Source: Euptelea pleiosperma
Taxonomy: Eukaryota > Streptophyta > Magnoliopsida > Ranunculales > Eupteleaceae
Length of the DNA: 64,000 bases
NCBI GenBank assembly: GCA_035048495.1
Contig: CM068544.1
Location: 47,951,893-48,015,892, forward strand
Reading direction: 5' to 3'
Notes under the pieces: model-generated
Told to the model about the DNA's origin: nothing
Seen by the model: only the letters and a program-made list of their open reading frames with translations
The model's database searches: none
Shown here: in pieces, positions 48,101 through 60,100 of the stretch
Numbering within the stretch: position 1 is the first letter of the stretch
How the letters are laid out: each line of letters begins with the position of its first letter
Program-made: the position numbers and the translations under genes

Positions 48101-51100
48101 AGCACATTTGGTTATCCAGTCTCCTTCTTGGGTTATTGACTCTGGTGCAATGTCCATATGTTTGGTATATCCTCTATCTTCTCCAATTTTCAATCTTCCA
48201 GTAATAAAATTATTTTAGCAGATGGCTCCACTCGCAAGGTAATGGGGCAGGGTGATATTCATCATGCTTCATCTGCTTTGTATGTTCCAGATTTCCCTTT
48301 TAACCTCTTATCTATTAGCCAAATAACTAAAGCCTTGCAATGCTCAGTGAACTTTTCTCCATCTTCGTGTATTTTCTAGGACCTCAAGACGAAGATAGTG
48401 TTTGGTTTGGGGCGTGAGAAGAATGGGCTCTATTATTTGGATTCTGGTGATCCTGCTTCTGGGCTCAACTCAACCGTGTCTCCTTTACAGTGGCATTTTT
48501 GTTTGGGACATCCGTCGTTGTCCAAGTTGCGTCAGTTAATTCCTAATTGAGTCCTTTTGTTTGTTTTTTTAATGTGAGGCATGTCAACTAGCAAGCATCA
48601 CCGTAGTTCTTTCCCCAATCATGTCGAGCGTCGTAAACCTAGTCATTTTTATGTAGTCCATACGGACATTTCGGGTCATGCGAGAATAAAGAGTTTATCT
48701 TGTTTTCATTACTTTGTTATATTTGTGGATGATTTCTCTCGCATGACGTGGTTGTTTTTATTAAAAGATCGTTTTGAACTACCTCGTGTTTTTACCAAGT
48801 TTTATGACGAGATCTTAGTTCAGTTTGGTACATCGGTGAAGGCAATTCGTTCTAATAATCTGCAATCCTCTATTCGGTTATGTTGTTCTGAAAATGGCAT
48901 TATCCATCAGACTTCATGTACTCATTCCTCCCAACAAAATGGGCTGGCTGAACGCAAACTTCACCATATCTTGGATGTTGCTCATACTCTTATACTTAAC
49001 ATGCAGGTTCCCAAATCCTTCTCGACAGATGTTCTTATGGCAAGTTACCTCATTAATCGTGTGCTATCATCTATTCTCCATGGTAAGTATCCGTTCTCTT
49101 TATTATATTGCCTTTGTTCATATTCTTCGCCCTGGTCATGATAAGCTGTCACCACGGGCCCTCAAGTGTCTTTTTTTGTAGGGTATTCACAGACTCAAAA
49201 AGGTTATCGTTGCTACTATCCTAAGTCTCATCAATATTATGTTAGTGTTGATGTCACCTTTTTTGAGTCTAACGCTTTTTTTTTCGCCCGTTGGTCGCCA
49301 GTTTGACTTTGATCTGATATCCTCAGGTCGGAGGGAGCAGTTAGTACCACCTAAGTCTGTTATTCCTATGCTAGTTGTTCCCACTATTGATCCACCAGTT
49401 TCTACGGATGCTCCCCTTCAAGTTTATCAGAGATCCACGACTCGCTCTGTGGTTTCTTGGTCTCTATCCCACAACCAGCATTGGCTCCTCCTGAGGTCCC
49501 TCTTGCACCTTTCACTTCCACTTCATCTGATCTTGTCGCTTTACGGAAGGCTTCTCGTAAGTGTACTCAACATCCTGTTGTTGAATTTGTTTCCTTCAAT
49601 CGTGTTTCTCCTTCTTTCCGTACCTTTACTATTTCCTTGTCTATTGTTTCTCTTCCCACTTATACTAGGGCATTGTCTTCTGCTGGCTGAAAATTGGCTA
49701 TGGATGAGGAGATGTGTGCTCTCCGTCAGAATCAGACCTGGGATCTTACTTCCCCGTCTCCAGACAAGCAGATTGTGGATTGCAAATGGGTTTACATTGT
49801 CAAGTATCTACCTGAAGGCTCGCTTAGTTGCCAAGGGTTATGCACAAACCTTTGGTGTGGATTATTTTGAGATGTTTTCTCCTGTGGCACGGCTCAATTC
49901 GGTGAGAGTTCATATTTCTATAGCAGTGTGTTGTGATTAGCCTTTATATCAACTTGATATAAAGAATGCCTTTCTCCATGGGGACCTGCAGGAGGAAGTT
50001 CATATGGAGCAGCCTTTGGGCTATGTTGTCCCTAGTAACTCTAATTTGGTCTGCCGACTACGGAAGGCTATCTATGGCCTGAAACAATCCCCTCGAGCCT
50101 GGTTCGACAAGTTCAATGCGGTTGTGATTCATTATGGTTTCCAGTGCTCTTCTTCTGATCACTCAGTCTTTCTTCGTCAAACAACCTCGGGTGTTATTGT
50201 TCTGATTGTGTATGTGGACGACATCATTATTACCGATAGTGATGCCCGTGGTATTGTTAGTTTGAAAGTCCACTTACAGACGCACTTTCATACGAAGGAC
50301 TTGGGTTTTTTACAATACTTTCTTGGAGTTGAGGTTGCCCGTTCTAAGTCCGATATTCTTTAGTCTCAACGGAAGTATGTATTGGAATTTGGATCTCCTC
50401 TCTGAGACTAGTATTTGGGTTGCCGGCCGGTTGAGACTCCCGTAGATCCTACTATTAAGCTTGATGCTGAACAAGGGGAGTGTTATGCCGATCCAGGTCG
50501 TTGGGTTGGAAAGTTGATTTATCTCACTGTCACTAGGCCCAATATTACCTTTGCCATAGGGGTGGTCAATCAATTTATACATGCCCCACAATAGCCCCAT
50601 AGGGATGCTATGCACCGTATCTTATGGTATCTCAAGGGGACTCTTTGGTGACCTGACGATATAAGAAGCAGAGTGTTGTGGCTTGTTCTAGTGCAGAAGC
50701 CGAGTATAAGGCCATGGCACATACCGCTTGTGAGATGATTTGGGTTCAGATGTTGCTTCTAGAAATGGGCATTGTGGTTCCTTCTCCTGTGCCTACGTAT
50801 TGTGATAATCGCGCAGCTAGTTATATTGCGAACAATCTAGTGTTTCATAAGCGGACAAAGCATATTGAGGTATATTGCCATTTTATCAGAGAAATGGTGA
50901 TGCACAAGCGTATCTCAACTCCATTTGTCAAGTCAGAAAATCAGTTTGGGGATATTTTTACTGAGAATCTCTCCAAGAGTTCATTTTCCTCCTTGTGTAC
51001 CAAGCTGGGATGTATGACATGCAGGCTCCAGCTTGAGGGGGAGTGTTAAGAGTTCTTATTTTTGTGTTATAGGTGCTTATTGTGGTGTGTAAGAGTCTAA

Positions 51101-54100
51101 GGGCAATTTTGTCTTTTTTAGACTCATTGTCTTTATATATATGGGGCTCTATAGTCAGTCATTCTCCTTTTCTCTCCATCATCTTTCTCCTTCTCTCCCA
51201 TACCCTAAATTCTCAACAGTTTACACTGCATTGCTGGTCCTAAGCCCGGATGATGGAGGAGAGTTATGTCAGGTCGGACAGCCAATGTAAAAATCATGGC
51301 ATATCCTTCTATGAATCTGAATTCGAATCTGAATATTTTGTTACAAAATATAAGCGTGAAAGATTTTAATGAATTGAAAAATATATAATAATATTAGAAA
51401 CTAATATAAGTACAAATATATAGCCATGTCCTAGTAGATATTGGGGTCAAGCAAGTTCGACACTTAGACCTATATCATACTATATACACTTAGACCCAAG
51501 TAACACAGTGGGAACCCTAGATGTTCTCTAACATGGTATGTAATGCACATTATTGGAGGCATCTTGTCCAGAGTGAGCTCAAATGACCTTTAAATAGGAA
51601 ATGTAACACAGTTGGTTAGAATGAGTAGACATATAGATATAGGTGATATATGAATAGCCATGTTAACGGGCGAACAGGACATGGGGTTGCTTTCATACCA
51701 GAAACATTAACCTTCAGTTTCGCAAGATTTCAATTGAATTACAGTAAGAACTTCCATTTCAAGTTCACAACAGTTTTCATATGCTGTTTTCTAAAGCTCA
51801 TTTGACCGTACTAGCTATTTCTGACAAGCAGTGAGTTGCTACTTGCTTATGCATATTCTACAATCAGAAATCTACCTGAGATGCTTGCATTATGGAATAT
51901 ATATTCATTTCCCGACATGGTTTGAGACCAAAATAAACCACCTTAACATCATTCAATGGCTTAAGGGGAACTCCCTCCTGCCTAGGTGCTCCCACCAAAT
52001 TCCAGGAAGTCAAGAAGATTCTCCTTTTTTTCGTTCGTGTGGATCATATCTCTCACATGAGTCACATCCATAGGGAATGGAAATAAAACACTAACAATAA
52101 TACATCAGATATATAATTCTATTGGAAGCTTTATATTATTATTCTATATTTGTCTTCAGCCCTAATAAAAGTTCAGATTTGTCCAACTGAAAGAAGAAAT
52201 AACAATGGCAATATTATGGTGAAAGTTAGAACAATTGCAGTAAAAAAAATTCTAACGCTACATGTAAGAAACATCCAATAGTAAGCAACTAACCGTTTTA
52301 ACAAACAGAATATATTACCATGAGCACAATTATATAGCACTCAACGAGGAAGTAAAAAAGGATGTACCTGTTGGAGGTCTTGATCAGAGGCGCTAGGATT
52401 AACAGATGTTTGAACTGATACAGGTCTTGCCGAGCACAAAAGGCGCCTAACCTGGGAAACAATAAAGCTGTCTATAATGTTTACAGATGTGCACTGAAAT
52501 TCAAGGAATTATCCCTAAAGCAATGGAAACCACATATTGTGCAATCCAGGAAAGATGCATGACAATAATGCAACTACCGTTCGTAAATCCATCACGCCAA
52601 AACAATACATTGTCTGATTCCCTTTAAGAAACTAAATGATAGGCTGAGTTGAAACAGAGACAATGGCCAAATTAACAATAATCGACCAGATAAAAACATC
52701 TAGTACTGAATGTGCAAGAATATTGATCATAAAAATAAAAATAAAAAACTCAATATGCAAAAAGTGGTGATCCTATCGAGTTGCTCAAGAACACCTTTAG
52801 AAAAAGGGTCAGGATCGGGGGAGGGGACAACCATTTTTGCGGACCCACATAGAAGATGAATCAATGGCTGATTTTTGGTGAGGATGATCTCCTCACCATA
52901 TAGATCACCCCAGCAAAAAATCAGCCCATTCTAAAATTTCTAACCCCATCAAATGTGGTTTTCAGGTTACACAAAAATAGACGGTCCATAATTCTTCGAC
53001 TTCTAAACCAGTCTACGATTATCGGAATGATTTGAATTTTTGTGAGGATGATCTCCTCACCAAAAATCAGCCATTGATTCATCTTCTATGTGGGTCCGCC
53101 AAATGGTTGTCCCCCGATCCCAACCCTCCACATTATAATATGTCAAGAGCTCACGGATGGGGAAAAAATATATCTTAAACCATCAATTACTTCTTCACAT
53201 TATTAAATATTTTAGGTATAATTCAGCCATAATGTAACCTATATCACCTTGAAAATCCATTCCCTAAAATGCTCCATATGGTAACATCCGAACGCCTCCA
53301 AAATATATAAATTCAAAGGTTTTACCGCATTATATAAACAGAATGAAAGTAGGAGATCTTGGGTGCCTGTTGGTTGTTGTAGACCCAAAGGATGGCCTAC
53401 TGTTGTCTACCAGTACACACAGCTGGCATGTAGATGGGTGGGTCCCACCATTTGATGAGTCCCATCTAGGGTATCTCCTATGCCAAAAGCCAGTCCATTG
53501 AATGACCATCATCATTTGATTTATTTCTGAGTCTCCAAAAAAATGTGGCAGTTCAAATTGTTAGTCATTGGATGGGGCCTCTTTTTGGCTCAAGCGATGT
53601 ACTGACTCCTAGGTGCAATTACGTTGGTAGACTCAAGACGGACCCTAGACTTCTCCATACTAACGATATTTTTTTCAAAATAAGCTAGTAACAAACAGTT
53701 TTCACATGACTCCTGATTCAATCTTTCAAGCTCATGAATTGAATGAGAGGACAGGATTCATGTTGCGGACTTCAAATAGTTGGGATCAGGCAATGATGAT
53801 TATGATATGATTACTGCTTAAATCAAAGCATGAAATAAGTCCACAACTTTCTACTACTAAACTTGGGTGTTTATGGAACTATTTTATCTGTCACTCAAAT
53901 TTAATGAGTTTGGAGAGCTGTGGATCTATATTCAACAATCAACTTGAATGAAATTTGAGAGGTGTCCCACGAGACTATTATATGTGCAGGTAAAAATGAA
54001 ACTACAACTGAGACACACATTGGAAAAACCAAAAGGTCATCTTGCCGCAATTAAACTTAAAGAAACGTTAACATCAGGGAACTCAAAGGACCACATGAAA

Positions 54101-57100
54101 TCATACTCTAGTTGTTTGTGAGAAACTCAAAGCATCAAAATAATGTGTAAATGATGCCATTACAACCACATGAAAATACTTCTTTTGGGGGTCTCATGAA
54201 AATAACATCACAAATAACTCCGATGTCTTCTAAATTTCACAATATTCTCTGACATTTATTGAAAATTGATAAAACATAGCAAGGTTGCAAAATATTGTTT
54301 TCCTTTTCACAAAACCTTACACATGATGAAATTTCCATGAGTTGCTCATAAAAAACTATACTCAAGTTCTCCAATCTCTGTTATATACTTATATGCATTC
54401 TTATGCTTCTTTTAAGTTTCCCAACATTTTTCAGGAAAAAAATCAGAGGAAAATGCATAAAAATAACACCTGAGAATTTCCATTGCTGAAAATTTCTTGG
54501 CATGGATATGAGTCAACGACAATGGAACTTCGCCAGGGTATTGCGGCAGTGGAAAGTGCAGGGGCTAATACGAATTACTTTTGCATCTCAGGGGGGTAAT
54601 ACTAACTTACCCTTTTTTTATAAGTACACACTTTATTAAAAGGCAAAAGCCATAACAGAAACATAAAAGAAGCCCAAACCAAGAGGTCGAGATGACCTAC
54701 AAGGACCAAGGCCAAACATAGATATGAACTCTGAATACAACATTATCCGAACAAACCACTTTAGAATTTGTTGAGAGTTAGCCTTTCAAGATGAATTGTA
54801 TGTGCATCAGAGGAACAAATCACAGAACAAAATATACATGCAACGCTTTTTCTTTTCTTTTCTTTTTAAAAGTACATACAGGAACTTCAACAACATAAAG
54901 GTTAAAAATAAACTGCATGTAAAAACATTCACAGTTAATTCTTGAGAGCTCTGCACTTGAAAATATTTGCTCAATATAAAGCGCTAAAACTGACCTCATT
55001 CAATCGCAGATCCCGACCATACCGCAACTGTGTACTGGAGTTGAATATATGCTCCATACCATCTATCACAGATCCCTCAAGGGAATCTGTATCCTCAATC
55101 TTGACACCATCTAATCCAGTCATATCAGAAATTGAGGAAGGGATCGTCACTGGATGCAAATGTAGCATGTAAGGGGTAGATATAGAGATTAAATTCAAAC
55201 TGGTCTGCGATTCAAGCTCCTTGGATTTGCTTGAGTGTTCCAAACACGACAATGCCAAATCTTCTCGACCAATAAGAACATAGGCAGCCGCAGGCCAGTC
55301 CGTGGGAGGAGATTCTCGGCATTTGTCCAGTGCCTATGAATTGCACAATGAATGACCTTTTAATGGGATGATGAACTAGAGATGCATTAAATAACAATCC
55401 TGTTAGCTCGAATTATTCCTACAGTTAGTATGCAATATTACTATACAAGGAAATCTAAGGTAACATTGACGACCGAAAATAGGCCCTCACCAGTGGCATA
55501 TCATCACAAGTAGTGCGCATACAAAGGGACGGGACCCCCCATTCAGTCCAGGAAATGTACAGTAAACCATCCTACCTTTTGGCCTAGGAAATCTCCAAGG
55601 GGGGCAGATTGAATGGTGGTCAAATGCCCTGATATGCATCACCTTGTACCAGTATTCTGTCGTAGACTATTCTAGGATCTCCCTTACTGGTACCATGGAC
55701 ACCGTCTACTACTACAGAAAGCATGATAATTCTTTGTTTATGTTTTAAGTTCCTACTAAAGATATCTGAAAGCTTGTCATACAATATAAAGCCGTGAGAA
55801 CAAACTCACGTGTCGCAAAGGAAGAGATACACCAGCAGGAAGTAAGTCCAGCTGTTGAAGCCCAAATCTTTCTGCAACCATTGCCAAGACAGTGAGCTCC
55901 TCAAAAGTGCGAGACGATCCTGTGGCAATATTACAATAAACGCCCGAAGAAAGCTTCTTGTCTATCCTTTCACACCCTAATAATAGACTATAGAATGATA
56001 CTATCTTCCTGGCCCAGCTCACCACAGGAACTTCCATCTTTACAAATTAGAGGTGGAAGATCATTAATATTAGCGAAATGACAGCCATGCTGCAAACATC
56101 TCTCTAGCCATCTAAATAAGCTTGGTGGAGTTTTAGGAGAAAAAGAGGCCTGGCAAGTCCTAACTTCTTTGGAAAGACAAGGGAAATCGCGGAAATAATA
56201 GTCCACGTAGCTCTCCTCACCCAGAAAAGCAGCAATATCACATAATAGAACAACCAGAAGTCCCAAGTCCCTGTAAGCACAAACGTGAATGTTGAATTCG
56301 TAATGCAAGTGGAAGAAATCCTAGGCAGCAACTACAATTATAGCCAGAAACTGTAAAAAAAATTGAGGCTAAAAGAAGCAATGTAAAGATTAAATGTAGC
56401 TCAAGGCAAAATGCAGCTAACAGAAGGTACAATGACCAGGTTAATAATAGAAGCATTCGGAATAGTCGTCCGCACGTGCTCTAATAGCCATGCCGAATGC
56501 AGAGCTGTCAACGGATATTATTCGGATCAAATATAAGCATATCCAAATTCGAAAAAAAATTCAATATCTGAATTCAATTCGATATCCAACTGATATTCTG
56601 AATCAATATTCAAATCCAATTAACTTATCGGATATCCGATAATGATATATATATATAATAAATTTTTATATTTACATAATAAGAATATCTATATATAATA
56701 AATATAATTATTATAAATTATTATATTTATATAATAAATATTATTTATTATGATAAATATAATATATTATATATAAGAGATACAATAATTAAATAATATA
56801 TTGGATCCAACATTATCGAATCGGATATCCGAAATGTTCAGATAATATACAATTATTCAAATATGGATTCGAATTCGGATTCAAATTTTCAACTACCCAT
56901 TGACACCCCTGCCGAATGTTACAAAGTACCAGTACAGCAGTCAAAAAAAGTGAATCCAGTAAATGCATGAAACTATTCTATTGTGTACCACATGAAGAAC
57001 CTAAATTCTCATGTCTGCAATTAGTTTTCCAGCCAATAAGTAGATAAATGTTGCCCGTATGCAAGCACAGTAATCTCTATGCAGTTTGTAGCCCTAACTT

Positions 57101-60100
57101 CCTGAGACTATTACTTTGTGCTTGGGTGTCCCTGCCACCATATACATATTGTGAACTGCCAAAGGCCTTTTTGCCTAGCTGATTTCATGAAATCCCAACA
57201 TCTCACATTCATTATGCAGTCTGGAAGTTCCATGGATTTCAGATAAGTTTTGACAATTTTTTAGGACATTTAAGTATTTTTCTTGACTTTGTTTCAGACA
57301 AATCAGATAAATATATACAATGTTCCATTTTTATAGAAGTAGAATTTTAGATTGAGAATTTATAACGTGTACTTTGTGAATTCTAGCTTGAATTCTTTTC
57401 CTTTTTCTTTTCTGATAAGTCAAAACAAGATTGTAGAAGAAAATTAGGGAAGAGAATTTTAAAATATACAAAGCATTATAGCTTGGACACTACATGCATT
57501 GACAAAAGGTATAGCTCTAAATAGAGTTGAATAGTGAAACAGGATTCATTTTGCTGACCCTCAACATTAAGGATAAGGCGTAAATGATGATGATGATGAT
57601 GACAGATTGGACAATACATACATAGCCTCAACACAAAATCATCTTCTACTGCTTCTCACGAAAATCATAACCAGGCTGTATTCCACATGGTTGAACTTTC
57701 AACAGAACTGATTTCACAGTTCCAACATGGCACATCACATCTCAGCTGCATATTTTGTACCCCCAATCCTAGTAATACTGTACATGGCTAATCTTCATTG
57801 TACGTTATCTGCTAAGAAATTTTTGTAGTTCTGCATTGTTTTTTTTTAAATGATAAAATTGTAATTAAGTAAAAGATAATACAAGTTTACAACGCAAAGG
57901 AAGGCAGAAAATATCAGTTGTGAAAAGGAGTCTCACAGCAGCAAAATTAATTATGAAATATGAGTACATAACTACACAATGAATGGGAGTTTACCGTTTA
58001 CGAAGATTATCTAGTTTCAAACTTTCATAGAGGGCATGCAATGACTCCAAAGTCTCCACTAGAAGCTGCGCATAGAATGAATTATCTGGGCCTTGTTTAT
58101 CCTCAATGCTTGAATTAGAGCAATCACCCCGCAAGCAGAGGGATGTTTCAGAAGAAATCCGAGTAATAGAGGAATGTTTACAGTAATTCTTGTGAAATTT
58201 GCTATTAATAAGAAACTCCCACGATGAATGAGGCATCAAATCAGAATGTTTTTGAGAAATGAACCTCGACTTACTACACATTTGCATTATAACATTACTA
58301 AAAGCCTCCCATTCTGAATCAACACAAGAATCGGCCTTAGACAAATAGGTAGAGTCGCCGTCTCCCCAGAGAAGAACAAGAAAGCGATTATAGAAAGAGG
58401 ACTGGAGCCCCTCAGCCATTGCCGTGATGCAGTCATTTGTCAAGGAAGAAGAAGGGCTTCTTCGTAATGCACATCTAAACATCTGCAGAAAAAATAAAGA
58501 ACTTGTCAATGCCATAACAATAACCACTGATAGAAAAGAAGAAATATACAATGAAATACCATCTGAAATTTGTTAAAAGAAAAGTGTGCTATGTATTACT
58601 AATTCTCAATTATTACATATGTTGTTGGCCAGACAATGTAAGGACCCCAAAATATAAAGTTATTTTTAGTAATAGTCTGATAAGTTAAAACTTTAGTGGT
58701 CAGTGAACAGTGAAACTTTGGCCCAAGTCTGGAAAGCCAATGAGTGTAGAAAAGTATATTTCTTTATATGACCAAAGATACATTTGGATTTGAGATATTT
58801 TTACTGGTCTTTGGTGTTTTGGAATTGCTTTTATATAAGAAAAGTTATCAGCTTTTAAAATTTTGGAGAAGTCTTACCATTTGAAAGTCAACTTTGTTGA
58901 CCAACTTCTAAAATTTTGGAATTTTGTTCTTAAACTGGATAATCACTTTCTAATTTTGTTGGAATTTGATTCTAGATATACTTTTATTGTTCGACCTGGA
59001 CACCATACGAGTCTACCTAACTTCCTCTTTCACCCTAACTCTCATACTAAGTTCTAAATTGTCGTACGCAATTTTGCCTGAATACTAGCCTCAAGGACTT
59101 TGTTGTTATTGCTCAAGTTCTTCAGCTCTTCTCTTGTTGTGAGAATTCTATTTTGTGTTCTAAGGTTTTATCTTTAAAGCTTCAATGATTAAATAGGTAA
59201 GTGATTAGGTGTAATTTTTCTAGAAATCAGGTTTATATTACTTTGTTTTGATTCACATTATAGCTTCTTTTTTTCATTTTAATTTGATTATGGATCATGT
59301 TTATATTACTCTCCTTTTGTGTATATTTATATCAAATTATTTATGTTCTTGTAAAGGTTGTTATGTTTTTGTTAAATATTTGATTTTACATAGGGTTTTT
59401 CAATGATTCTTGATTCTCATACTTATATGTTTTTTATTTATCCTAATTTTTGGGCTGTTAATACGGGTTGTTTATGGTTCAAATTTGTGTTCTTATTGTT
59501 CTCAGAGCATGTTCCAATGAGCTTGACTTTGTAGAGGTTTCAGAACTTGTTTTTCTTTAGGTAAGTTATTAGGTGTAATTTTTCTAGAAATCAAGTTGGT
59601 ATTACTTTGTTTTGATTCCTATTACAGCTACTTTTTCGTTTTAATTTGATTATGGATTATGTTTATATTACTCTCCTTTTGTGTATATTTATATCAAATT
59701 ATTTCTGTTCTTGTAAAGGTTATGTTTTTTGTTAAATATTGGATTTTACATAGGGTTTTTGGACATCCATACGGTTCAAGGCAGCACATGTTTATTTATG
59801 TTATCGATGGTTGCCCACCAAATGTTTGGTATTTTAATAAAACGACTTAAAAGTCTACTAATTTAGACTTTGATTCTAATATGCATAGAATTCAATGGTT
59901 TTTAATGTTAATGCTTTCTTATCTGCATTTAATAGTCTTCAATGTTAATGATTTCAAACCTACAATTAATAGTTTTTGTTAGGAAACTAGGGTTCGCATA
60001 AGAAAAAGAGAATTAAGGAGAAAGAGAGAATCATATGGAACAAAGTTATCTCTCTGTCCATACGTCCCCTAATATAAAATAAAAGAATAAGGGAAAATTA

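Larger units (their letters stand above)
46310..51218 (+). mobile_element. Nearly full-length Copia element (4.9 kb)
   Basis: The 5' LTR is 46310-46468 and the 3' LTR 51044-51218. Both start TGTTA and share TAGGTGCTTATTGTGGTGT, TAAGAGTCTAAGGGCA and TTTAGACTCATTGTCTT. PBS TGGTATCAGAGC at 46469-46480, polypurine tract GAGGGGGAG before 51044. A perfect duplication GTTTA flanks it (46305-46309 and 51219-51223). Gag, zinc knuckle, protease, integrase, reverse transcriptase and RNase H follow in Copia order, all with some damage. It lies in the APC1 intron between the exons at 52368 and 44672. Confidence 0.95.

Noticed and set aside
49239..49810. Long plus-strand frame rich in Leu/Ser
   Set aside because: It is an out-of-frame reading of the Copia linker between integrase and reverse transcriptase. 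Only its last part is the true RT frame.
58637..58700. Possible Gypsy solo LTR starting TGTAAGGACCCC
   Set aside because: No matching end, mate LTR or 5-bp duplication could be found by eye.
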